NCBI GenBank assembly: GCA_037126765.1
Contig: JBBCBC010000037.1
Coordinates: forward strand, 6,887,263-6,951,262
Origin: Stenogyne calaminthoides
Lineage: Eukaryota > Streptophyta > Magnoliopsida > Lamiales > Lamiaceae
Direction: 5' to 3'
Length of the DNA: 64,000 nt
Shown: one piece after another, positions 1 to 11,398 of the stretch
Numbering within the stretch: position 1 is the first letter of the stretch
Layout of the letters: each line of letters begins with the position of its first letter
Position numbers and translations under genes: made by a program
The notes under the pieces: generated by a model
Told to the model about the DNA's origin: nothing
Seen by the model: the letters and a program-made list of their open reading frames with translations, nothing else
Databases searched by the model: none

Positions 1-647
1 AATTGTCAGTTTGCAACCAAGGTTGCAATTGATCAAAGGTGGGCCAAAAAGATCGCCGATGATTTTTTTACTTTAAAATGTAGATTAAATACGTTTATGG
101 GATTTTTTATTTTCATCATCAACAATCACTAATTACTCAAGTTATCATTATACTTTACTAACAATCAATTATGTTTTTATAAATGGACTTAATTTCTTTT
201 CAGAAACACGTTTTGAACCCCCATGAGAGGTAAGTATCAATTTCGGCAGCTTTGACCTGAGGTAAATCTTGATAGAAAACCTGAATTTGACCTCCTTATT
301 CGGATCCAAATCCATAGTATAGTACAATTCATTATGTACACTTGAGCTTAACGAACAATTGCCAATTCACAACCAAGATTTTGAGTTGATTAAAGAGTAG
401 AATTTATTATCATTTCAGCCAGCTACCCCATCTTCTATACCAGCAAGAGCCTTGGTGCAGAAAAAAAACGATAACCTTGGTATAATATTTAGAAAGTTAA
501 AGGCTTAGAAAGAAAATAAAGAAATGAAAAAAAACATGTGTTTTGTTGGTTGGTTGATTAATTTGTCATATAGAAAGCCATATGACAAAAAAATATGGAC
601 AAATATGTTTGCTGCGTACCTTGTCGCCAGTTAGCCAAGATTTGACA
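1..647. other. Flanking sequence 3' of ALN
   Basis: AT-rich sequence downstream of the ALN stop codon. No exon, RNA gene or repeat could be supported. It probably includes the ALN 3' UTR next to 648. Confidence 0.5.
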
Positions 648-962
648 CTACATGCAACCGGAGCATGCCCCTTCTGGTAAAACAAGGTTGCCTTTTACAA
701 ATGTTGCCATAACTTTACCTGAGAGTTTTGATCCCATGTATATGATATACTCTGCATCCATGATCAAATCACCATAAGTGAATGAATGGATGGAAAAACA
801 ACTTTTAGATCGTGACAAGTTAATGCATATGCATACCGGATGCTTAAGGTATACGAGGTGATTATCATCAAGTTCAAATTCTACTTCAGGATCCCAGACA
901 ACGATATCTTGCATAGTTTCCGATCGCAATGGCCCCCTGCATGTATAATGATTCATATAGAC

Positions 963-1032
<70 letters not shown>

Positions 1033-4000
1033 TTAATACCTTTTAAGATCTTGGCCAGCTAGTTTTGCGGGCTTCTCCCACAATGAAAACTAACTGATGG
1101 AAACTGATGTTGTGTTTACGCCATATGGACCACGCTACAGGTAGAACAAACTGTACGGGTACACCCAAAATGATTGTAATAACAACTCAGTAAAAAACAA
1201 CTGAACTGAACAAGATAATTGAGTGAGTGAGGAAAAATGATAACCTGCAAAAGAAGATATGCCACCCCACGCTTTTAAGGAAAAATCACCTCATCGAAGA
1301 GTTTGAGCTCTGGAACTGAAGGCGAGTGATCAGGAGCTCAACATATCAATGTCTCCCCATCCTAAAATAATCAAATCAAGGAAGTTATCTAAAATTTTGA
1401 GAGTTACGAAAAAGCTACTCCAAACACGATATATCACCAGCAAAGCTGCCCAGAGTTGTTTTTTTATTATCCGATCGAAGGATGGGTGGGGCGACTTGAA
1501 ACGCTGGGGACGCCATCTGGGATTTCTTTCCAGCTGAAAAGGCCAAATAGTGGGGGCACGTTTCAACACTAATGCTATCACCTGTTATTTTAGCTTCCTA
1601 TAAACATAAAGGTTCCACAAAAGAAGAAGATTCGATTAAATAGGATCCATAGACTCAGTTACTTGCATCACTTTCATTTTAATGAGCTCTAAGTGCTCTA
1701 CTTAATCAAAAAAAATAGCATGCTTTTTTGTTAAGATATAATAATGAATACCTTTATAAGTTGTAAAGAAGATGATCTGGCATCAGCCAGATGAACAATG
1801 TGAAGATGAGCCTCCCTCAGCAGGGCCTCCATTTCTAGTGTCCTTTGTTACTGTTAAGAGCTCTTATTGCTGCTTCTTCCTGTAGAAGTAGATTTTTACC
1901 AAAAAAATTAAAATTAAGTAAAAATGTCATGAATGGTCTTGCACTCTTGCTTGATATTTTGATTCTTCTTACATTGAAGCAGGCCTAGTCTTCAGGTACG
2001 AATAAGATCTCGGATTCCCAGCATCGTCTATCATTTCCAAGTCACCTCGGTTTCCTGTTGAACCTCAGCATGTACAAGCAATGGCCTTTTGTACTTCCAA
2101 AACAGACAGCCCTTCCTACAACAAGAAACACATTCATTTAGGACAGTTGAACGAGATAATTACCATTAAATGTTAGAAAATAAAGCCAAGATAGTCAAAG
2201 GAGGATACTGTATACCTTATATGAGTGGAATTTGTCATGGGAAAGTCATTGATTCCTGATGGACACATGAAAGACTACAAAAGAAAATGAAAAGAAAAAA
2301 AATGATCAAGAAATTCAAATGATGCAAAATAAACAAGAAATTATACTCAAGATCTAGTAAAAATCAGCAACAGAAACCTAAAGTTCTAATTACAAGCATA
2401 ATACACCTCTCCCTCATAGGCTAAAGAAATTATATATGGCAACGCATAGCTAAAATATTTAAAAAATAGTAGACATTTGAACCTTGAGGCCGAGTGCTCC
2501 AGCATCAAGAAGACGCTTCAAAGCAGTGGCGTTGAATGCATTTTCAGGCACCAATCCTCCCCAAAACCTGTTGAGAAAAAAAAAAATCAGTTACAACTTA
2601 CAAGAAATAAAATAAGAGTTTTTAAGAAAATATAAAGAGCATACCGACATCAACAAAGATCCTCCCCTGAGCAGCCTTTGGTCTGAATTCAAGAGAAAGG
2701 ATGAAAAAGAGACAGAGTTAGAGAACCACACATGTAAAGATTAGGTAAGATCAATCATGGGAAAACTAAGAACATTTTATAGCTATTTGGATGAAAAATT
2801 ATGCCTTTTTCTTTTGCTTCTTATTATAATGAGGGTAATGACAAAAATTGGGCAGCAGTGACTGAATAAAACCCGAAAACAAATTATGAGGACAGAAAAG
2901 CTATTTAGCGAGATTGACATAAACAAAGGTAAATTATTACCCTCCTTCCCAAAATATTTGCCCCAACTTTTGGCACAATACAAATAAAAAAAAGGTATAA
3001 TGAGAAGAGAGTTGAGAGCTAATGTGGCAAACTCTTATGTATAAAGTAAAATGAATTAATTGGATTGAGGTATATGCTGCCCCAAAAGAATGCTTACTGG
3101 TGTAAATATACGAATATCATGGAGGCTGAATTTTAGTAAGGAGTTTCTTTTTTTGCCAAGAAACTTTTCATGATATCCAAAAGAAAAAGGGCAAACTTTT
3201 CATGGACGGAGGGAGTAGTACTTAAGTTTGAGAGTCTCTTTGAAATCTGTAGATGGCATACTGTTCAAAGGCATGTCAATCAACGTTGTGATTCCACCTG
3301 TGAAAGAAAAGCACAAGGAAAACATATATGAGTGAAACAAGGTCCCCTATGTATACAAAAAAAAAAAATAGTAAAATGCATGAATAATAACCAACAGTGA
3401 GGATCATATTCATATTCTCTGTTTGTAATTTAGAGAGCATCTGACACCCTTTTTGATATGTCCAAAGAATTAATCTACTATCTCCTCTTTAGCTTCAAAG
3501 CACATAACTTCAGCAAAATTAGTAAAATAAACATCTGCATACCAGCAGCGGCTGCTCTTGTTCCTGAAGGAAATCCTTCCCATTCTGCCCGCCCAGGATC
3601 ATCAAGATGCATGCCGTGCCCCAAAATGTGAGATATTTTATTCTCTTATAAATAATGGTGTTATTTCATTGACATTGTAGAGAATGGAAGATGAAGGGAA
3701 GCTGAGATAGTTTTATTTTTCTTACACATCAATCAAACCGCATTACAACAGCCTCCCATAATCAATAATTTTGGTGACTCCAAGCATTCCCACGCCAATT
3801 ATCTCCTTCAACAACAGCTATAATCTTCCTCCTTTTTTACCTCAACTGTCAATATACCACAACAAGAAACAGTTCACCATCCAAAAATTAAAAGAAATCT
3901 ATTGATAAAACTACTAAATATATTGGCCGATAAGGTACTCATTGAGTCATAAATGTGTAAAGTTATACAAAGAAAATATTCAGAAAAATAAAGACTATTA

Positions 4001-5355
4001 AATTAGCTAGTTGTTTTCAGTTTCAACTTTCAGGTTAAAAAAACGAGTTGATTAATTTGGTTTTTCAAAAAGAAGGCAACGAACAAGACAGGGAAGATCA
4101 CAACTCACCTGCTCCAAAAAACGTTGCATTTTGGAGTCACAATACGCCATAGCAATCCAGTAATGTCTATGCTGTATAAGGCTACACTTGATTCTGAAGT
4201 CCTGCAAAAACAGATATTAAGAGAGAACCTATTAATATTTCAAACAAAATCAAAAGGCTAATGCCTAAAAACATGAGTTAAACTGTTAATTACCTTGAAG
4301 GAAAAACAGTTGAAAGTAAAAAATCTGGGACAAAAACCCCACTGAATCAGACAAGTTCAAACAACTGTAATTTTGAGAGAATGAAGACAAGCTAAATCGA
4401 TGAATTCTATGCATGAAAACTGAATGAAAGATTTACATTTCTTCTTTTGGCCTCGTTGTTTAATAATATACAAATAGCATGAGAAGAAAGATACTTGAAT
4501 ATTTGTTTTGAAGCAACTGACAATAAGTTAAAGTATGATGATATTTATGATAAAGCATTTGTATTAGATAAGATAACCAAGACACTTGATTATGATTGAG
4601 CAAAAAAAAAGAAGATTATATATCATTGTTATCTTCTTCATATTGATTATTGAACTGAATCATAGTTAGGGACTGCGTCCAAGCCCATTATTACTGTATT
4701 CCCCATTCTTGAAACTGATTAATTGAAATATACAGGAAATTAACAAATCACAGCAGCAATAAGACCAGAGATAGTGTCAATTACAAAAATAAAGGTGCAA
4801 TAACCTTTGGGGATTCCTAAGAACAATAAAATTCAATGAACGATTTCATTGAACTAACAATCAAGCAAAAACCCCAAACCCCCTAACACAGATGATGCAC
4901 ATACACGAAAGCCGTACATGCACAGTAAACAGATAGCTTTAAATCGGAGTAAAAGACGCAAATATCATCAAATAATTTACCGAAGAGACACAAAAATCAT
5001 CAAAGACCTTAAAAATTACCTGTTTTGCCATGGGTGGTAAGCCAATAATTTCAGGAAAAAAAAATTCATGAAGTGAATCAAGAAATCAAACTCAAGAACC
5101 TGAGAAAAAATACATGCGGATTGACGTTAAAAATTTATGGATTCTGAGAATCCCAAGAAACAGAGAACCGAATTATGTTTGATTGCAAACACGTTAATTT
5201 TCACCATTCATTAACTACTATCCAAGAAGTCCAAGAAACGTGAAGAAAAAGAAGGATTGAGAAAAAACATACCTGCGGAAAAAATCGAAAATAGAATAGA
5301 ATAAGAGATGCGAGAATGGCAACAGAGCAAGAAGCCTCAATTTTCCAGACTCCAT
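648..5355 (-). CDS. ALN: Allantoinase, 15 exons, with many frameshifts
   Basis: Allantoinase hydrolyses allantoin to allantoate in purine/ureide breakdown, normally in the endoplasmic reticulum. Exons read on the minus strand (approximate): 5273-5355, 4109-4193, 3726-3845, 3543-3618, 3222-3297, 2645-2682, 2483-2567, 2216-2274, 1973-2115, 1752-1879, 1438-1581, 1245-1361, 1040-1134, 837-936, 648-751. Visible family blocks: a hydrophobic N-terminus starting MESGKLRLLALLPFSHLLF, HLDDPGRAEWEGFPSGT, GGITTLIDMPLN, SFMCPSGINDFPMT, RPLLVHAE, AHLHIVHLADARSS, VETCPHYLAFSA, GDIDMLSS/DHSP, DIVVWDPEVEFELDD and SGKVMATFVKGNLV. The metal-ligand histidines of the amidohydrolase fold fall in these blocks. Nearly every exon contains at least one single-base insertion or deletion, for example a missing T before WGG in exon 7 and an extra base between DIDMLSS and DHSP in exon 12. 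Exon 3 has at least two, and the acceptor of exon 4 is not clear. Identity is certain from the ordered blocks. Whether this is a pseudogene or an intact gene with consensus errors is open. Confidence 0.9.
965..1028. repeat. (GA)32 microsatellite in ALN intron 13
   Basis: An uninterrupted GA dinucleotide run of about 64 bp. It occupies most of the roughly 103-bp intron between ALN exons 13 and 14 and starts about 12 bp from the splice donor at 1040. On the sense strand it is a (TC)n polypyrimidine tract. Confidence 0.95.
2940..3215. mobile_element. Stowaway-type MITE in ALN intron 5
   Basis: Terminal inverted repeats are visible: the left end begins CCCTCCTTCCCAAAATATTTG and the right end finishes with the reverse complement of CTCCCTCCGTCCATG. 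Both are flanked by TA dinucleotides, the target site of Tc1/mariner-derived Stowaway MITEs. At about 276 bp with no coding capacity it is typical of this class. Its right end abuts the splice donor of ALN exon 5. Confidence 0.75.
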
Positions 5356-5700
5356 ACTCTCTGCCCCCTCTCTCTCTCTCTCTCTCTGTCTGTTTTTCGC
5401 CTCTCTTTCACACACTCGATATATATTGTATTTTTCTATTTCTATTTATTCTCAAGTCTCTCAACATCAGTTTTGTCGTTTTATATCCGTTACGGAGAAA
5501 TAAATGAGAGGAAAAAAAATAAAAGGAAAAACAGCGGGTTCGCAAAAGATTCAGTTGGTGACTTGCGACAACGCCGTCACCTGCATGCCACGCCGTTGTA
5601 TCACGGGCCAATGAGATTGCTCCGTGAATCCTGACTGGTGACAGGGTAATAGTCTTTATCTCACCAGCTTTTGTTTGCGTTATGCGACTTGTAAAAGATT
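5356..5700 (-). promoter_or_regulatory. Allantoinase 5' leader and putative core promoter
   Basis: Just upstream of the ALN start codon the sense strand carries a GA-rich tract (plus-strand CT run near 5367-5390). About 65 bp upstream of the ATG there is a TATATAT stretch (plus 5420-5428) that could serve as TATA box. The GA tract would lie in the 5' leader. No other cis element was identified with confidence. Confidence 0.35.
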
Positions 5701-8700
5701 CCAAATTTTGCCGATAGTGACTCCTTTCTTCAATTTTCTACGACAAAAACTCACTGTCTTTACTTGACTCCATATTAAATCTGCTGATTCAGATACCTAA
5801 TTTAGCCTATTGCGAACCTGGGCCCAAAAGTGAAATACCTAATAAGCCCTTCATTTGTCAGATTTGTTTTGCGGTTTGACTTCTCTTTTTTCTTTTTCTC
5901 GTTCATGACGCGTTCTGCCATTGCACGAATGGCGTCGGACGAGCATTGGATCCATATAGTTGTCTGCTTTGTCTTTTCTTGTCTTACCCGTTTTTTATTC
6001 TGATCGCCGTTATTCAGTTGTTATTTTTTTTTTTTTTAGTAGTGCAAGTTAAATTGAGGATTGTTTTCTGTTGTTGTTTGGTTGTAAATATATGTACTAT
6101 GTTGTTGATAATATTATAGTGTATATTCTAAGCTACTTTGCAAAAAATTGATCTAGCAAACTCATTTCCTCCATGGAAAATTGGGTGCACGATTTTCTAT
6201 TTTATTGTTGTATTCAAGCAGCTATGCTTCCCGTATCACTTTTTGTTGTTGTTGGGGGTTAAGAACCTAGAAAATTGGTTGCATATAAAGAAGGAGGCCA
6301 GGGGTGAATATATTAGTGTTCTGCACTTTTTCTGTTATTCATTTATGGACTTATTCATTGATATTGGTCGTAATTTGGCAAGACAAAATGTTTGGCAAAA
6401 GCCTCCTTATGAATCAATCGACGATTGACCTGGATTCAAGATTCGTAAGATAAATCCCACTCCAACATGATTCCAACATACGCCTAATATATTCAATTCA
6501 CAAGATTTTTTTTAAAACGCGACCATTCAACAGATGGAATAATATATCACAAGAAAGCCAAGACAAAGAGACTCCACCCCAAAATGTCATAGTATTACGA
6601 AATTTTATTTTAATTTCCAATCTTCGATTTATTTGTTGAGCTTCAACCTGAATATTAATTTATTTGTTTTATTGTTAATTTGGGGGAAGAGTTTGAAACT
6701 TAATTAGATATTATATAATCATTTTCTAATTTTCTGCAGCTAAATACTAATGAGCAAATGCTACTTCTAAAAACATTATTGTTAACAGAGTCCTTAATTT
6801 TTTAGATTTTAAGGAATCATGATGGTTTATATGGGACCTGACATTTTCTGTTAGTGGGCATTGTTTTTTATTTAAATTTGACTAGTTTTGCATAGAAAAA
6901 AGCCACAGTCATATGTTTGATGGTCTAAATGACATGATTTACTTGTTTTATTGATATATATGTTGCTGGAAGATAATGAAAGGCGTGAGTTATAGGATCA
7001 CATTATATGTACGAGCATCCACACATAAATGACATAGCTTACATACTTGCTACAAAGAATGGTCGTTCCGGATTAACATTTTCATTTGGGTTTTTTTTCT
7101 CCTTAGGAACTACAGAGTGATAATTGTCTCATAATCTGTTTTAATTTAACATGTATTTTACGTTTAAATTATTGTTTAGTCAGTTTAAGTATTGTTTGTC
7201 TTTCTGAGGTAGTGGTATTCTAGATTCAAATCGATATTTGAATCAAAAACATGATACCCTCGAATCATTAAGTGATACTCCTATATTATAGTACTACATA
7301 GTAACACTATTTCAATATGTTATTCCACGCTTGAGTTTTATTTTGGTCAATTTTAAGTATCGTTGTTTTTCAAAAAGTAGTGGTACTTCTTTAAATTTAT
7401 CGGTGATACTCTTGAATTATAAAACTAATACTCTTAGTAGTTTATAATTTCGAAAGTGACATTGTCTCAATGTCTCCTTTAAATTAACATATACTCCATT
7501 TGCTTGGTTCTATAAATATTGTATTGATCACAAGACATGCCTTTCATTTGCTTGGTTCTAATACTTTGGCTAGATATTTAATACCCCTGAAGTGATTCTT
7601 GATACTCTTAATACTATGTGTACCATAATAATACATTCTTGATTATTTCAATCAAATATTTGATACTTTAAATTAAAATGACATAACGTAATACTGTTTT
7701 TGTATGAAATATGTATCATCAAATAATTTAATATTTTTTATACGCTTGATAAACATAAATGACTTTGATATCCCTCGACCAAAATATTTAATACTCCGAA
7801 TAGATTCTTGATACTTTTAATACTTTGAAGCACAACAAGAGATTTTTGATATTCTTGATCAATTGATCAAATATTGAACATTTTGGACCATGGTAAATGG
7901 TAAGAGAACATTTTGATACTCCCGACCAAATATTTGATACTCTTTTGAACAAATACTCAACACTACTCTATATTCTCGATCTTAACATATAGAAACTATT
8001 GCATTATGTTTTTAGTCAATTATATTGACTAAAACAGATAAATCTATAAACTCATACTCAACTAACTAATATTATTATAATACCCAAAAAAACAAGAAAA
8101 CAATTTAATTTGTTATGGTACTTAGATCAAATATTTGATACTTCCGATGGAATTAAGTGATACTCTAATACTGCTGCACCATAGTAAGATTCTTGATTAT
8201 TTTGATCTAATATATGTACACTTTAAACTTAAAGAAGATAACATTATATTGTTTTTTGAATGAGTCCCCACAAAGATGTAACACCCAAAAGTTAATCCAA
8301 TAATATCATTCACAAAAAAACCCTTAATTCCATGAGATACTAACATCCACGCCTAATCAAATACTCATAAAAGCTAATCTAATAATACAACTCCAATTCA
8401 GATATCTCATATTTCTGGGGATAATAAAGGTTAGCAAATTAAATTTATACCTATGCCAATAGTTTTGATAGTACATCTACCTCAACCAAATTTGAAATTA
8501 TCATAATTTTATAACACTTCTAAGCACTAATTATCAACAAATCTAATCAAATTGACACTTTACATCCATTATGCGAGCCAATATACGCCTCAATGATAGA
8601 TTTATGTTTACGCCAATAGGGGAAAAAGATGTTGTGTAGTCGCGCTACCGTGAGTGCTACAACAAGAGAAAAGTAGAAATAGTGCACACACACATATATT

Positions 8701-10608
8701 ATCGGATTCAAGTACAAATTAGGGTTTAAAATTTTGAAAATTAAATATCCTAAAAAGAATCCAGAATTGAAATTAAATATACCGTTAGTTTTTCGTGAAA
8801 ATCACAATCGAAATTGCAATCAACCCGAAAATATCGCTACCTTTCTTTTTGTTGTTGCATTGTACTGTCAAGGCGTTGCTGAAGGTCCTGTTTAGGATCA
8901 TAATAACATCCATAATAATAATAAAGGTATAATTGAGTTTTTAACATGTTAATATTACGAGGGTCAATATATTGTAATATGATTTTCAATGTGAGATCTG
9001 GCTCTTTATTTATTTGCACTGCCTCACGCAAAGAGTTCTCATTTTCATAGTCTATACGCTAGATTCTTTGTAATGGAGGTTGATTCACTGATTTGGACGT
9101 GTAAATTCATTTTCTTAGATAATAAATTTTGACAATACACTTAAAATGTGGTGTTTGTTGTGTTAATATCTATAGAATAAGCGTATTTCACTATTAACAT
9201 GCCCCATGTAATTCTTTATTATAAAATAATATTCACTGCATTAATTTTACTCCCATTTCTATTCGGTGAAGAAATAATTATTTTTTCAATGGATTTACTT
9301 AACAAAATATATATTGAATATGATTGAATGCTAAAAGTTAAAAGTAGCATTTTATCATGAGGTAAGTCTAGTGTGCAATAAATAAATTATAAACTCAAAC
9401 GTATTTTAAAAACGTTTAATTTTTTTAAATACAAAATATATTGAACATTTTAAAAAAGTAATTACAAATTTAAGAAGTGTATAATCATGTAAAACAAGAG
9501 TTTCTGTTCCATGTACCATGAGGATAAAACTCATATTGGGTAATAAGAATAAAGAATTGTAGTGTGAAAAATTTTCATTTATTTAAAAATTATAAAATCA
9601 TAAAAATTAATTATATACACACCAAATAATAAATAATTAACTCTAAATTATAACTATTCAAAATTGATGAATGAGCACTTTTAAAAAATAAATCATTAAC
9701 CACTAATTTTATTTTATCTTCACCAATTACAAAAATTTAATTAGAATTAAAGTTTTTTCATTTACAAAATTTTTAATACTAGATGTTGTCAATAAGAATA
9801 CATTAGGCAAGTGGAGGTGACAAATCCCACCAAACAAGTGCTAAAATAATATTAACATTGACGTGATGAGTCTGATGTCATTGTCGGATTTTCAGTTTTG
9901 CGTTGCATTGCTCAATTTGATCCAATCCAGTGGATGCGAAAGAAACAACAAGTTAAACCCCATAAAGCATTATTACACTCTCCACTTGAAAAGACATAAT
10001 ATCGTGTATATCGTATTTTATATTAATTAGAATAAAACATATAATATGATTTGGATTGAATAGCGATGTTACTACTCCAAATTTTATTAACGATCACGCA
10101 GCCCCACTGCTGATTGGATATGCCCATGGTTCAAAAAAATCTGGTTCTAAGCTGCGATTACATGTCTCTCAATTAAACAGGATGCAGAGTAAAATGTAAC
10201 ACTATTCATCTATTCCAAATTTGATTTTATGGCACAGCACCATAGCATGAGACTAATATGAAAAGATAAATAATACAAGAAAAAATTTTGTATGATACAA
10301 ACTGATACTACTTTGCACTTAATCAACACTCACACCTCTGTTAAAAATATTAAAACATCATTACATGATTATAAGAATGCCAAATTATATTTCAGCCTCA
10401 CTACGATATTATTCTCACACAAACGCCTCTGGTAATATAATAAGGTGTACGATAATATAATGTTTAAATTTTATTTTTAAAATTTTTTATATAATAAAGT
10501 GAAATAAATTTGTGGCCCAATTATGATGTTTTGGTTCTTTTGGAGGCGTGTTGTAGAGGGCTACGCCAAAAAGGCACGAAAACACACACATCGATGCATG
10601 GGCCATAC
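5700..10608. other. AT-rich intergenic spacer
   Basis: No gene recognised. A short open frame at 6138-6428 (plus) has no family resemblance and is not called. Part of the spacer (7200-8260) is a field of degenerate repeats annotated separately. The rest is unique-looking AT-rich DNA up to the left LTR of the Gypsy element. Confidence 0.6.
7200..8260. repeat. Degenerate GATACT/AATACT repeat field
   Basis: Motifs such as AAATATTTGATACTY and TTCTTGATACTYTTAATACT recur many times with irregular spacing. Two longer stretches, about 7580-7720 and 8110-8260, align with each other over more than 100 bp in direct orientation: both contain the order GATACTCTTAATACT, then ACCATA, then TTCTTGATTATTT. 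It looks like an old, diverged tandem duplication or satellite-like array. No coding potential is seen. Confidence 0.6.
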
Positions 10609-11284
10609 CGTGATGTCCCAACAATTAATTAAAGTCGAAGGCAACTAATACCAAAGAACTACTCTCCAATTCTTAATAGCCAAAATGAAGAACAAGCAAT
10701 GAAAACAAGAGTCTAAGAAAAATGAAGGAAAATAAGAATACTCCACCACGCCCAACCTCCGTGGATGCTAATCAATTGTAAGAGGATTCATATTAGGGAA
10801 GGGTTTTCACTCAACTGTGGTGCTAATAATGATAAAAAACTCACATGAACACTCATATTTGATGAACACTCCAATATTCCTCTCAATCAACTCACGATCG
10901 CTGAGAATTTCAGAAGGTAATTTAAATTCAAAGCATAAGCATAACATGAAGAAGATATCAATTCAAGAGCAATAGCTTGAGGATAATACCTCACACAACA
11001 ACATGTTTTTACATCCCCATTCCATTATACCGCTCTGGATGAAGGAGCACTACTTATTGGTGTCGGGCGTAATGAATCCTTCATGGAGGACCAAGGATTA
11101 GTTATGGTAGATGAACGAGCATCCGAGCATTATGAGAAAAATAAGGAAAAAGGGCATAATAATGGAAGTTGGGCGGCAGGATAAAGAAGAGGGCAACAGT
11201 CCGAGAGCTAAGTGGGTAGCGAATTTATTGAGCCCAAGAACTAATTCGTAATTAAAAAGATTTGATTATTTGAAAAATGCGACA
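10609..11284 (-). repeat. LTR of the Gypsy element (3' LTR in element sense)
   Basis: Direct repeat of 15857-16524. On the plus strand both begin with (T/C)GTGATGTCCCAACAATTA and end GCGACA, giving the usual TG..CA ends on the element strand apart from one substitution. Several short indels and substitutions separate the two copies. Confidence 0.9.
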
Positions 11285-11398
11285 ATACCATTTTTTCCGC
11301 CTGACTTGTCCTCAAGTTGTAATCGGCTGAAATATCACCTTAATCACCCCGCATCTTCCCCAAAGTGGCCGCTTTCAAAGAGCATTACTCCCAATGGA

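Noticed and set aside
840..1046. Open frame containing a long Arg-Glu repeat
   Set aside because: It is only the translation of the (GA)n microsatellite inside an ALN intron, on the wrong strand.
6138..6428. 96-codon open frame (plus)
   Set aside because: No family resemblance, no supporting context, and composition like the surrounding AT-rich spacer.
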